From Pontederia crassipes (taxonomy: Eukaryota > Streptophyta > Magnoliopsida > Commelinales > Pontederiaceae): a stretch of DNA of 64,000 nt. Below the pieces are notes generated by a model. It saw nothing but the letters and a program-made list of their open reading frames with translations. It was not told the DNA's origin and made no database searches. Positions 47,414 through 59,713 of this stretch are shown here, piece by piece. The number at the start of each line of letters is the position of its first letter. Within the stretch, counting starts at the first letter, position 1. Both the position numbers and the translations under genes were made by a program. Location of the stretch: NCBI GenBank assembly GCA_030549335.1, contig CM060193.1, positions 65,635,646 through 65,699,645 of the forward strand. The letters are read 5' to 3'.

Positions 47414-49742
47414 TGTAACCAATCAATCCATGCCGTTTGATCGGCTTCTTAAACGATGAACAACCCAGATTTGCGCGGTGGTGAACCGACCATTCTTTTA
47501 ATTTTTTTTTTCTTTTTGGTTTTTCCCTCGTCCGGTTCGCGTCCCTCCTAGACCCTAAAAATCTGGTTCGCCTCCCCCAAAAAAATCCTTCAATCCCTCC
47601 TCCAAAATAATCCCGCTCACCTCGCCTACAACACCAGCGATGACACCAGCGTCTCCCTTCGTTGACAATACTAGCGGCCATCCTCGTCTACAACACCAGT
47701 GAGCGTCCCCCTCCGCCCAGTCTCATCTACAGCACCAGCGGGCCTCCGACAAACTCGATATGCGCCTCTCCATGAGATCTGCTCCTGAGATCTCGCTGCA
47801 CTCCCTCATCGACAACGAATCCTTGCCTCGCTGCAATTCGACAAAGTCCCTTTCCCCTGATCTATTTAGTCTCCCCTTTTTTGTTCATACATTAATTTTG
47901 TTATATTTTTCTTGAAGATTTAATCTCAGAAACCTCACACCCTCCTCCCCCCTTGCAACCGTCGTGGATTTGGGTCGGATCTCAAAAGCTTACCATTTTG
48001 GCAATTTTTTTAATGATGTTATGTGCATGAATCTTATGTCTTATAACATTTTCACAAATAAGTGTGATGAATCAGTTAGTTCTTCATCATGTGTCAAAGC
48101 ACCAATGTCTTTGAGCACTGTAATTGCATTATGTACAGTTTCAAGGATTGGGGGATCCGGAGATTTTTGCAAGAAGTCCATTATTTAATATTCTAGCAAA
48201 CAGTGTTAAGAAATCTTGCCTACAAGCAGGTTTCCTCAATAGGCATTTTCTTAAATTCAGGTATTTGGTATTATGGCAAAGATGCTGCACGAACCTTTGA
48301 GTATAGATGGTAAAAAATTCCTGGCTGCCAGCATGCCCCTATCGTTGTCTTGCATTAGCTTTAGAAACCCAAGAAGACTGAAGTGTAGATTCATTGTCAT
48401 ATGGAACATAACTCTTTATTTTCATTCGGCCAGTGTTTATGATATACACAGCATCATCTATTACAACAACAGTTTCTGCAATATTAGTTATTAGAATGAT
48501 TTTACGAACACCAACAAGAGGTCGTTTGAAAACCTTCATAGTTTTTAATATTAGTTGACAGAAAGGTAAATCCTATTAGAACATTACATAATACGATGAC
48601 AAACTTAATTGTTTGATGAGAGTTAAGAGCGACAAATAGTCTTAACATATTACATATAAATTTAAAGGAGCTAAGCATTACATATTTCCTTTCGGAATGT
48701 AAGCATTACATATCATTAAGAACATGGATGCTATTATATTATTAAACAATCTACATTTTCTTCTGTCGATTTCATTGACAACTTCAAACTACTCTTTCAT
48801 CTTCAAGATCACGATCGAAGAATTTAATCCACTTCAATGACACATTGATGAGTCTTTTGTACGGATGTTCGGTGGGTGGATCGAACTCTATTTCTCTGAA
48901 AAGAATAGCATAAGATAGGATTAATGAGTTCAAACTAAACATGGTTTGTGACAGCATGTAATAAATCATAAAGTTTGCAAATCATCTATGTGGTGACAAA
49001 AACAAGTCAATCATTAATCATGTAATGCGTCACAAGATTCACGAGCAACAGATTTTCTAATGGAAATCATGCATGTGCTGATCTAAATATTAGATAGAAA
49101 ATAGTTAAAAATCGTGAACACAAATAAAGGGAGAGGGACTTTGCAAAGGGGGCCGAGTTGAGGGAGGCTGAGTTGGCCGCAGTTGCAGAGGGGCCGAGTT
49201 GAAGAAGGCTGGGTTGACCGCAGTTGCAAAGGAATGATATCTGGAGCAAATCGTCAGAAAAAAAAAAGAATGATAAAAAGGAAGAAAATGAATGAAAAAG
49301 GGAGATTAAACAGATCAGAAAGATGGACAGTCCGAAGTGCGCAAGAGGGAGGTCGCGAACAACAGATTTTCTTCACCACAGTGTGGAGGAGGGAGTTCGC
49401 GATCAGCAGGAGGGGTTCACGGGCAGCAGTTTTTTTTTCCGGCGTGCACATGAGGAAGGTCGCGAGCAGCAGGTGGATTGTGAGCAGCAAGCGGGAGCAA
49501 ATTTTTGTGCCGTTGTGCATAGGTGCCAGGAGCCGCCGGAGTGCGCAGGAGGGAGGAGGTGTGAGGGTTTTGGGGGGAGGAAGGATCACGAGGGAGGCAA
49601 ACCAGACGGGGATGGGGTGGGGGAACCGGATGAGGGAAAACCCAAAAAAAAAAACCTCAAAGAATGCCCGGTTTGCATCGCCAAATCTGAGCCATTCATC
49701 ATTTACGAAGTCGATCAAAATGGCTTGGATTGATTGGTTACA
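47414..49742. mobile_element. Pack-MULE carrying an RNA helicase gene fragment
   Basis: About 130 bp at each end are inverted copies: TGTAACCAATCAATCCA, GTTTGATCGGCTTC, CAGATTTG, CATTCTTT, GGTTTTTCCCTCGTCCGG on the left, mirrored near 49610-49742. Inside are (a) a minus-strand piece of a DExH helicase gene (48062-48539), (b) a separate minus-strand exon-like frame at 48782-48932 (IEFDPPTEHPYKRLINVSLK), which I cannot assign, and (c) GC-rich repetitive flanks, including a ~60-bp tandem duplication at about 49145-49230. No transposase was found. The MULE call rests on the long TIRs plus captured host sequence; no 9-bp duplication was confirmed. Confidence 0.78.
48062..48539 (-). pseudogene. Captured DExH6/NIH-type RNA helicase fragment
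   Basis: Read from 48539 downward: KVFKRPLVGVRKIILITNIA, then YDNESTLQSSWVSKANARQR, then (one frame over) QPGIFYHLYSKVRAASLP, YQIPEFKKMPIEE, and DFLQKSPDPPILETVHNAIT followed by LKDIGALTHDEELTD. This is helicase domain 2 (motif V TNIAET; the family QREGRAGR motif VI now begins QR-stop-GHAG) running into the HA2 domain, in family order, best fitting the nuclear DEIH-box helicase/DExH6 group. Stops and at least one frame change show it is not functional. No intron is visible across these ~480 bp; I did not establish whether the source gene has one here, so DNA-level and retro-capture cannot be told apart. Confidence 0.85.
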
Positions 49743-49744
49743 GA

Positions 49745-52700
49745 GAGAGAGAGAGAGAGAGAAGTACAAGTCAAAGTCGCAGCAAGATTGAGATTTGAGA
49801 GTTCCAATCAAACTTAACACTACTAAGTCATCTTAATCAAAATTTTATAGACATGTTCAAAATAAGATTATTTCCACACACATAATATGAAAGAAAATAA
49901 TGATCAACTCAACAAACGTATGGAAGCCTCCTTTTTATTTTTATTTTTAAAATAATTCTAGCCTTGTGATAGAAATTTCCACGTCAAAGATCGCATTAAA
50001 TATATCAAAAACTTATCAACCTCATTAGGAGATCTTGGAATATTATAAATATAATGGTGAATCTTTTTTTTAAATAATGAACGCTTTTATTATTATCGAT
50101 GTTTATTGATGGCATTATATAAAAGCAAAATCTATATAGTTTGAGATCAAATTTCAATCAATCTCTTAACTCAATCAAAATATATTGAATTAGGATAAAT
50201 GAGATGTCTTGAAATTAATTTAACATCTTGGTAATGTGAATAGCCTCGTCCATCAATTGTATTTTTTTTTAAAAAATCCTCTTATTACAAATTTAAATCG
50301 CTAATTAATGGAAGTAATCAATTGTAATTTTTTTTGGATTGGGTGTGAACCAATTCTTTTGTTCCAAAAATCGATAAGTATGTCAATATTGTTATACACA
50401 GGGTGCAATCAACTTTTTTTTCCTTGAATATATGATTAGGAGTTGTCAATTATTCAAAATGCATTTAGTAATTCCAAATCCAACCTTTTGTGATTAAGAG
50501 TCATTTAGCTTAGCTGATTCGAAATAATTGATAAGTATTCATCCTCTGTTTATTTCTTTTACTTATAAGTAAATTTGATATCTCTCGCGTTTTAAGTTAC
50601 CAAACATTAAATTTTTTTTTAAACTAACTTATAAGTGCCTTATAAACATAGCTTTCCTCGCATTCTAAGCTTAATGATGCTAAAGTCAACTTTTTTGGTG
50701 GGTTTAAAGGAAAATATTTAAGAATAAAATTAAAAATTAGAGTTCAAAATAGAGTTAATTTATGAGATGAGCTAGAAGTGTTTCCACCGAATTATTATTC
50801 TCAAATACAACTTTGGTCAATCGACCACCATTTTCGTAATTGCGAGCACAAGAAAGGGAAAAAGTATTTGAAAATAATAGTAAATTTCCTGAAATATGAA
50901 AAAAAAACAATATTTAGCAAAACTTCAAATTCGGGAAGATTAATATATAAATTGATCAAACCTTTTTTACAGGTCGTGTCAAACACCATCTTAAACGTGA
51001 AATCTCCGCATGTTAAAATTATTTCTTGAGTTGCAACTGTTTTGGCAATATCAAAAGCAAAAAAAAAGTGCATATTTCTTTACGCACTCAAATTGCAATT
51101 TCTTCAAGTATTTATCCAATTTTCGAACTCTTTACTAATTAGATAATTATTATACCCATTAATCACATCAATAAATTATGCCAATCATAACTTTTTTAAA
51201 TTAGTATTTAACTTTAATAAGTTTTGTTACGTGAGTATATGCAAAGTTCTAAGAATTTTATAATTTGACTTATATATTCTCCATTTGTGTTTGGACGAAA
51301 GGGGAACTTCGACTTTGGACCATAAAATGGGCGTGAGATTCAAAATTCAACCGAACTTCGCAAGTTCTTGCATTTTGCGACAACTAGTTCTTGCATTTTG
51401 CGACAACTAATTTTGCAGAACTCCCGACATTGACGGAACCATGATTCTGATGGGCCCCATGTTATTTTGAACTTATCCAAGTTCTGCTGCCAAAACGCAG
51501 CCGGTAAGAATGTTGCAACCAAATCCTTTTTATGTGTCATGCCGCACACAATGAGAAGTCCACAATGATGGCTAATGGACACCAGTTAGGTGAGCTGATG
51601 ATTCATTCAACATGCATTGCTCAACTTTGTTAGGCTTCTTTTTTCTCTCTCCTTCCTTGCAGGTCTCAAACATCACAATCATCCAATGAATTGAAACATC
51701 CATCATCGCATATAAAGATTTGGATTCTTCCAGCCGAACTGTAGCTGGCCAGCTTTCCAGGAATTCTTCTACAGCCAAATGACATGCAACAGTGCAAACC
51801 AACCAACAGTGTTTGTAGGGGAGGGATATGCTGCTTATCAATTGATCAAGTTGCCAAAATACAATTTTCATTCAGCAGAATCAGACATCAATAACAAAAG
51901 AAAGGGAAACCAAGTGGAGAGAGAAAGTGGTGAAGAATAATGGGATTGGACTTGCTCGGCACAGTTAGAACAGTGCTCTTTATCTCCCGAGCAAGCAAGC
52001 AAGCAAGCAAAGCAAGCCTCCAGATCAGAAAGTTGAATACAATAAATTGTTGAGGGGCCATCATCAAGGAAGCTTTCCGAGAGCATTTGTTTATGCTATC
52101 AGAAAGGAGGGTTGAGCCCACACTTCAGTGATTTCCAGGTTGGCCTTCCACATACTTTAAGATCCCTCAGTCTGCATCACAACAGAAATGCACAGAATTG
52201 ATCAAATGCACAAGAAAAATATATCAACGGGCATGAAAAGTTCTACAACTAACATCACAAAATTGCTGTGATCTTGTTGATCAGTATGCACATCTTAAAA
52301 GGCACAGGAATGTGTATATTGTGCTTATGAGGAATTAGTCTGAATTATTAACGGGCGACGGCGTTCATTCTTGCTTACCGACAAAGTTGTGTAAGATCAT
52401 ATTTGCTTTTAGTGATCTGCAAATCAGTTAGGTAGAAAGAACCAAGTAGGCAACTACAAACCACTATGGCACTGGCACTAGACAGATCAAGATCATCCAA
52501 CATGTTAAAGAATTCCTGCAACTATGACGGCAGGCATAATGCTCAACCATCAGCATATCCTATGGCCATAGAATATATACATGGAATAAAATGCAATGAT
52601 CAGCAAGCACTAACAAAATGCAACCAGTTCAGAATTCATTTTTTTCTCTTAATATCACAATTCAAAATTCTCAGCAACAATGCATATCCAACTTCAGTGC

Positions 52701-53400
52701 TGTGATGTACGACGAATAGACTAATAACGTTGAGGCACCAACAGGTGGAACCAACAAATTGGGTGAATTGCCATCCAAACAAACTATTCCTCGAATACTG
52801 CAGTCAATTATGGAAATCATCTTAAAGGCATAATTGTGGCTGGAAACTATATTTATGGACCAAATTGCAAACAGATACTCATCCTAATTAGGTTAAAGAG
52901 TCCTATTCACTTTGGCTAACATCATAATTGGAAACAGATGTACAAAGTAAATCCCCTTAAAAAAAAATGTACAAAATAGATATAACCGGAGAAAACCCCT
53001 ACTTTTTGTCAAGTAGGAAGAGAAAGCTGACCACTGCAATATTTCTGAGCATCACACTGTTGTATCTCACCTACATACCTTGACAGCAATGAATTATTTG
53101 ACAACTCAGGTACAGGCAACAAAATCAAGCATCAGAAAGGAAATTTTTTTTTCCAAAGGAGGAAAGTAGCAGAAGTAATCAAATAAAACTTAGGACAATT
53201 TGATGTGTGATCAATCTGCAATAATTGTCCACATGCATCTCCCAAATCACAATTTAACTGAAATCTTTCTCAGTAATTGCTATCGATCATGTCTTCATTA
53301 ACTCAGCATAATCAGATTGCATAAGGTATCTTATGATCAAATATCATAGACTGCACAAAGGGCAAACAGGTAAATCTGTAAAAGTGATAGCTTTGTTATA
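49745..53400. other. Spacer and probable 3' region of SAP15-like gene
   Basis: AT-rich DNA. A GA run starts at 49742. A ~25-bp direct repeat (AGTTCTTGCATTTTGCGACA) occurs twice at about 51363-51410. The right part, below 53400, is less AT-rich and may hold the SAP 3' UTR. No second coding gene is recognised. Confidence 0.4.
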
Positions 53401-53403
53401 CCA

Positions 53404-53853
53404 TTAGATCTTGATGATTTTCGCAGCTCTGATCACAGGATTGGCCTTGGCGATCTCCTCCCTGCCAGCAGCCTTATAGTCGAACGAGCAGTCATGGGCG
53501 TCGGAGTACCGGTGCTGGCCGCAGAAGAGGTCGCCGCATCGGCACCTGAAACCGCTGAGCCTCACCCTCTTCCGACAGGTGGAACACCTGTTGATGAACC
53601 TGACTGGGGTTTGCGTCTCATCGTCAGGCTTCGGCGTCGAAGATGGCGCCACGGCCGCATCAACCGCGGCAGGAGTTTCCTGCCTTTCAGACCTCTGGAT
53701 CGGCTTCTTCTCGCACGGTCTGGAGAATAGGGAAGGGGTTGCTGATGGCGGTGACGGCGACGGAGCCGCCGGAGATGGAGAAGCCGAGGAAGGAGACGAA
53801 GGTTTGAGGATCTCAGCCTCATCCTTGTCAAGGTTACAGCTTTCTCCGGCCAT
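53404..53853 (-). CDS. SAP15: AN1-only stress-associated protein (SAP15-like)
   Basis: A single uninterrupted frame of 149 residues. The N-terminus [20 protein letters not shown], the Ser/Pro-rich linker and the C-terminus ending [14 protein letters not shown] match the rice SAP15 type. The AN1 zinc finger spans Cys90-Cys122 with the standard spacing Cx2C, x10, CxC, x4 C, x2 H, x5 H, xC, so both zinc sites are complete. The A20 finger found in most plant SAPs is absent; that is normal for this subgroup and is not a truncation, since the N-terminus is conserved. SAPs are small ubiquitin-related or redox-sensing regulators induced by drought, salt, cold and ABA; the role of AN1-only members is less well defined. 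There is no coding intron, as usual for SAPs. A TATA box lies ~590 bp upstream, implying a long leader or a leader intron. Confidence 0.93.
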   Translation of the reverse strand: MAGESCNLDKDEAEILKPSSPSSASPSPAAPSPSPPSATPSLFSRPCEKKPIQRSERQETPAAVDAAVAPSSTPKPDDETQTPVRFINRCSTCRKRVRLSGFRCRCGDLFCGQHRYSDAHDCSFDYKAAGREEIAKANPVIRAAKIIKI

Positions 53854-54447
53854 TTGATTACTCCGGGAAGAGGGAAAAGAAAATATTCAAAAGATATGGA
53901 AAATAATCAGAAGTTTTCAGGAAACCAATCGATCCAGGATAACAAGGGAGGTAGGGTAGAGAGATGGCACCTAAACGAACGTGCAAAAATAGCTGAAAGA
54001 TCAAATTTTTAAGCAGCAGGACAAGAGCAAAGAAAAAGATATAGAGCGCGCAGAAAAATCTGTGAAAAGAGCAAACTGTGATCTTTTTATGACGAATTCA
54101 AGAACAAAAGCACCCGCGAACAACGAAAGGAAGGAACTTTCCAGCGAAAAAAAGTAGGAGAAATCGGAAACCAAGACGAATTTGAGCTGTAAATAACTCA
54201 AAATCAGAATATTATCAAATGGGAAATCAACTCCAGAGAGTCACAAAGAAATCCAAGAAGGAAAGATCGTGCTTTTAACAAAATTCAGAAGAGTTGGATC
54301 GATCGGACAGGAGATGAACAGAGTTTTATCCGGGCAGGAAAGGAGGAAGGGAGGCAACAAAAAAGGGAAGGCAGACAGAGAAAGCAGCTTTAGAGGTGGT
54401 GGAAGGAAGGGAAAAAAGATTAACAAATACGATCAAATCAATATATA
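53854..54447 (-). promoter_or_regulatory. SAP15-like leader and TATA box
   Basis: TATATA at 54442-54447 is followed on the minus strand by a C/T-rich stretch (54240-54430) typical of plant leaders, then about 400 bp to the start codon. A leader intron is possible but its ends were not fixed. The assignment is inferred from position. Confidence 0.45.
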
Positions 54448-54599
54448 AACATTTTCCATCAATATGACATGACAAGAAATGTGCGTATGAAAAGTTGCAA
54501 CATTTATTTTATTCATATTAAAACTTATTCTTTTTTTCCTTTTTATCTCTGTGCTGCATAGATCGTAATAATCTCTGGTGACAAGCAAATACTTTTGGT

Positions 54600-54616
54600 C
54601 CCCCCCCCCCCCCCCC
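54600..54616. repeat. Poly(C) homopolymer of 17
   Basis: Seventeen consecutive C residues in AT-rich DNA upstream of the SAP15-like gene. Long C runs are rare in plant nuclear DNA and prone to sequencing length errors. Confidence 0.95.
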
Positions 54617-54619
54617 AAT

Positions 54620-55455
54620 ATTTGCGATTTCCAAAGTCCAACTGGAGCCACCCATCAACCGAGTGGTTGCTGAGATTTTGATGCAACGTTAGTTTGTTTC
54701 CTCACCAGCCATCTTTTGCTCTTCTCCATGTTCTTTCAGGCCTTTTTTTATGCAACTGCAGATTCAGAAAACAAGCAAAGTGGTAACGAGGGGTCACAGG
54801 AAAAGATATCAGCATCCATTGACTAAGCAAAAAGATGAGAGAGGAGCATCAGAATTGTGATGGGGAAGCGATGATGATGAGCGACGCCACAGAAAAGGGG
54901 GTGGGCACCTGCGTCCGTTTTCCTTTGATAAGTTTTGGGCATGAATTCTCACGTTCAGAAATCAGATAGAAGTTGATTAATTTAGGTAGTTTAAAAGTGA
55001 GAACAATTTAAAGTTTGGCAACAAATACGTTAATTTGTCAGATTAGATTATTCCTTTTTTGGTGGTGGGAAAGGCAGTCTCTGTCATACTTCTGTTCATG
55101 TTGGTAATATTTATTATATATATGCAGATATCGCATTGCCCATCCATCAGAACATGTTCGGATGACAGCAAAGAAATCATGCCCCAATGGGCACCGGCCG
55201 CCAACACCTAAGGAAGCCAACAAGTGTTCAATTTTTCTTACCAAACTAAAATGACAAACATTAAAAGAATGAAAAGGTGACTTTTTACTTTTTCTTTTTT
55301 ACCAATATCCATCTTTGTTGGTGGTCTCCCTATTTGTTTTGTTCCATAAACCATGTTAAATTAAACTTAAGATAAATGTTCATGCTGACTTGTCTTTCAT
55401 ACCACTGACAATCGACCCTAATAAAAGGTTTTCCCAAATCTACGTTGGTTCAACT
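54620..55455. other. Spacer upstream of SAP15-like gene
   Basis: No coding region or recognisable element was seen. Confidence 0.4.
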
Positions 55456-55463
55456 GATTAGCG

Positions 55464-56135
55464 AGGCTCCATTTGGTTCAACGGATATTAATAGTTTCGA
55501 GATTGATCTTTAATGTCAAGGAACTACGATTTTTCTTTTCCGCTCTCATCAGAATATTGAATTTGTGCTAATAATTCTAGATACTAATAAGTCAAAAAAA
55601 TTTCCCACGAATTTGTTTGGGGGGAAATTGATTTTTCACAGTTTCAAAGTAATGTTCTTGTTTTGTTGTGATGAGATAACTCGTTAGGCTTTTGATATAT
55701 CAAGATTTTTATTGAGTAAAAAGAACTCTGATTATTATTCTTCAACTTTAACTCATAAAATGACACTTTTACCCAACTTCCGAGGAATTGTTAATACTTA
55801 ATAGTATTTTAATATGCAGAGGGGAAAGGGATAAGTAAGGTTGGAAGGGAAAATTACCTTTTGAGCATCATTATTATTGTCAGGTAAATGGAGATCCATC
55901 CAATTTTTTCAACCTCAGAGGAGAAAGAGGAAGAATATTAATTGATGAAATTACTTATTTACTCTTATGAATGTTATAAGAAAAAAATATATATTGAAGG
56001 ATATAACTGTCCAATCAAATTCTTTATTGTTATTTTCCCCTTCCTTCTTTTCTTCCCTCTACCAAACGAAACTTTTTTCCCCTCCTTACCTTCCTTTCCT
56101 CTCTTTTCCCTTCACCTCCTTTTATCCAAACATAG
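55464..56135. mobile_element. Probable MITE of the 14.87-kb family
   Basis: The right end, reversed, reads GGCTATGTTTGGATAAAAGG followed by GGGAAAAGAGAGGAAAGGAA, closely like the element at 14870-15256. The left end GAGGCTCCATTTGGTT is only a fair match, so the left boundary is uncertain. Confidence 0.4.
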
Positions 56136-56280
56136 CCTTTAACCATCTTGTGTTCGCACAATTTGAAACCTAAAAAGGAAAAAAAAGAGCAAGATGAAAT
56201 ATCAAGGAAATGGAAGAAGAATGGAGTCAGGATGAAATATCAAAAAACATAAAGAATAGCATACTAGTAATAATAATGAC

Positions 56281-56430
56281 GTGACCCATTGGGTGCAATG
56301 AGGTCGGATTACTAAATCTGAACGAGAGAACATGCACTCATTGTGTGACAAATCAATTTGAGCAGTTGCTTTACGTAATGAAGCCGACCCCTCCTAGTGA
56401 GATAAGACTTTGTTGTTGTTGTTGTTGTGC
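56281..56430 (+). mobile_element. RTE-tailed SINE-like fragment
   Basis: It ends GAAGCCGACCCCTCCTAGTG, AGATAAGACTTTG and a run of TTG triplets, the plant RTE 3' tail. The upstream ~100 bp is not reverse-transcriptase coding, so this may be a short non-autonomous partner or a very short LINE tail. Confidence 0.6.
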
Positions 56431-56472
56431 TTTACAGAATGGATTTTTTTTTAGAAAAAAGTTATAAGAAAA

Positions 56473-59400
56473 CTAAGACAGAGATATTTGAACTTCTATT
56501 TCGTTTCTATATGTATGAGTTTCAAGTTGGCCATTCCGTTTTCTTGCTTCCAGGACCCTTTGCATGGCGTAGTGACACCTGCAAAGAAAATTAGATTCAT
56601 CAGTATGAATTAGAGAAGCTCAGTTGTAAGAATGCAACTTGTTGATATAATTAGGATCAAATGAAAATTTGAATCACTACCTCCATGGGAGATGATCAAT
56701 GAACATGAAAGGTGTTACAGCAATATCGGTGAAGTTTTCCCTTTCTGCCACAAAAGCTCTAAACAAAGGCTCCTTAGCACGAGCCTTCCAACTTTTCCAG
56801 AAAGGCAATATACTTTTTTGTTCGCTTACAATATGTATTATGCATCCAGGCAGAAACATTTCTGGATGTTCTACCAAAACCTCTGTTGATGCATTAGCAG
56901 TTTCCTGAAACCGTTCATCATGGAAGTTTCTTGCGGTGGAACCAACACCCTGAATATTGCCATCGATACAGCTACCACATGAGCTTGTGGAAACCTCAGA
57001 GTCTGCGGCATTGCATAAAGGAACCTCTTCCAAATGGAGTTCCTCATTGCTGTGGTGACTTGCTGCAGAAAAGATGCATCTTAGTTTAAACATCAAGTCA
57101 TGATTACACATGATCATGCACAAGTGAGGGTTGTTTGTTGAGGATTAGCACAGTACTCTACCTAAGTTAAGGTCTCTCGCATTTGCCAAAGTGCTTCGTC
57201 TGAATGATGCAGGTAAATGAGAATTATCCTCAGACACATGGTACTTGTTTGCTTGCAGAATTCTCCGAGCAAGTTTGTGTATCATTGCTGAATCAGCCAA
57301 AGAATCGTCAGAAAGAGCATTAATCGCGGCAGCACGAAGCCTAAGGATTGAGTTGACAGAAAGACGTGCTGAAAATTAATCATTGTATACGATACTGCAA
57401 AGATGGTTCAAAATGAGGTTGTAGTCATATAATGGTTCAATACTGAAAAGTAGTATTGCATCTGATCTGAAATTATGAAAGGAAATCTGTGTACTCACGT
57501 GGTGACAAAGTCTGAACAAGCTTCAGCCACCTCTAGATCCAAACAAGGAGGGGATCCATAAGCATAGACTTTTAAGTTGGGATAACGCTTATATAACTGC
57601 TAGAAGAACTAAAATAATGAAAAACGTGTCTTTTGCTTGAATGAAACCCATGTGGTAAGCATATATGTGAATCAAATATGAAAGAATACAAGGCAAAGCA
57701 AATGCAAAGAAAAAGGGGGAAGTCAGAAACAACATAGAATGTTTTTGAGAAGGAATAAAAAATGGAATATGGGAAATTATTCAGAAATATAACGAAGAAA
57801 TAACAGTAGAAGTGGCTTCAGTAGATAATATGGATAAATAATCATCAACACAAAAATGATTGAATTGGTTTTCTAATAATCCAAAATAAAGAATTAAGCA
57901 TTCAAGAAGAACATATTTAACTTTAGATACAAACTTCAAATCTTCTTCTTGCTTGAAATCACTCGTGATTTCACAGTATACCTTCTTCTAGTGATATATA
58001 AACAAGATATCTCCTTTAGATAAAATAACTCTATTTTTCCAAGGTTAAATTTGAAAGTTTGAGCCCTACATGTTATTCAGTACAGTTAGTGACATGTCTT
58101 CTTACCATTCATTGATTCAAATGATTTGTAATCCTTGTGACATTTTACCTTCCTAATTGTCTGATATTGAAAAAGAGAGAAAAAGTAGTGATGCAGGTAC
58201 ACTAGAGCAAAATGAAGCGCTTACCCTTAGACCTAACAACGTAGCAATAGCACCTCCTAAAGAATGTCCCACTATCTGAACTTCATATCCTTGACATTCA
58301 CATCCCACTCCCAACAGAGACGAGAGAAATCCAAATGTTTCAGGTGAGTCATCTGCAGAATATATGAATTCCAGGTAATGAAGGCCTTAACTATAACTAT
58401 TAAACTATCAAATTGACGATTGTAAATATCTGGAAGAAGAATAGCATTTCCATTGCCAATTCATTTCCCAATGTGAAGAAACGAAATTCTCAATGGAGAT
58501 TCTATAGACATTGACTACCTTACAAGAGTAAAAAAATCATTTTTTTTCTCCTTGAGGATGAACAGTTTAAGAGTTCCTCTCCAAAAAAAAAAGAACAGTT
58601 TAAGAAATTCTTGCTAAATGCAGTCAAGACATTATTGATGGAAATAGAAATACATTCTTTTTTAGAGAGAGAAGAAATACATTGTTAAGAGTGCATGAGG
58701 TGGAAATTCATAAGGAACAAACACCATGAATCTCGCCACAGAATTTTCATCATCATTAAGATCATAAACAGATAATGACCAAGGCATATAAGCTATTTTA
58801 ACCTCCCATATTTGGTTAAACTTTTCTTTTTAGGAGATGTATGAGCATGATGTATGAATGCAAGAAATGGAAGTACACTAGAATTAAATGCAAAGTGGAG
58901 TGTTTTCAACCACTAGAACCAGGTTGACCATCAATTTGACCAAAGAGTTCCCTAGCAGACTCAATTATCCCAGCATGTCCGTAATGCGGGGAAGAGGAAA
59001 GTAGCCTTCGTCTTGCAGCAGATGGTAGATGTTGGCTACTGCAAAAAGGTGAAATTTAGTTTCACTCCATTAAGCAGAAAGGACACAAGTAACATAAAGA
59101 AAATGTAAACAAATTCCAGCATGAAACAAGCCTGAATCATAGAAGGACAACATGCTAAATCATGGTATAGTGCACCAAAGTTGCTAGAAGAAAAAAAGTA
59201 CTACAAAGAGAGGTATTACAATTTACAACCTCCTGAGCAAAAGGGGAAGGGATGGAAAAGAGAGGTAGTATAATGAAATGAAGCATGAAACTTCAAATAG
59301 TCCATGAATATATACTAAGTTAGATGGAGCGGAAGTTACCAAAAAGAGTAATGATTTCTTTTGTCAATTTATTGTGATGAAATTCATTACAGCTACCATA

Positions 59401-59713
59401 CAATAAAGTTATGGTTTGTTTCTTGAAATAATGTAATGAAATTTGCAAGAGATCCATGCATAAAAAGCATAGGTTTCCACATAGGAACGGAGTTATATAG
59501 GTGAGCACACATCACCCATGCATGCACAGACAAAGAGGGGGAAAGAAAATAAACTTGCTTTATCAGCCCAGCCAAGTCCTCAGAGGTAAGGGCACATTCC
59601 CTGCATAAGCCATCAGTGATAAGATCTGCTGGAGTTTCAGTACCACGTACAGCAATGATTACAGATCTTTTCTCGTGCAAAACAACGATGAAGTAAGCTG
59701 CCTCACGCCTTGT
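56473..59713 (-). CDS. Class-3 (sn-1 diacylglycerol) lipase, 3' part, with in-frame stop
   Basis: Seven exons on the minus strand: 59713-59557, 59038-58920, 58352-58225, 57596-57499, 57394-57162, 57062-56681 and 56578-56473. In order they read REAAYFIVVLHEKRS, VRGTETPADLITDGLCRECA, FPHYGHAG-like SSPHYGHAGIIESARELF, the nucleophile elbow VGHSLGGAIATLLGLR, YGSPPCLDLEVAEACSDFVT, then TIVYND-stop-FSARLSVNSILRL, and at the end IAVTPFMFIDHLPWRCHYAM. This matches plant diacylglycerol lipases (lipase_3 fold; catalytic Ser in GHSLGG, Asp probably in VYND, His probably in IDHLPW). The codon after YND is TAA (57378-57376), where the family pattern suggests an acidic residue such as Glu; translation would end before the His. 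The first intron uses a GC donor (AA|GCAAGT). The upstream (N-terminal membrane) exons were not found before 64000. It could be a recent pseudogene, a null allele or a base error. Confidence 0.85.

Noticed and set aside
49183-49820. Open frames of 188-202 residues on both strands
   Set aside because: They lie in the repetitive GC-rich flank and inverted end of the helicase-carrying element; no domain and no conserved motif.
53404-53853. SAP gene as a truncated A20/AN1 protein
   Set aside because: The conserved SAP15-type N-terminus ([18 protein letters not shown]) shows that the A20-less form is complete.
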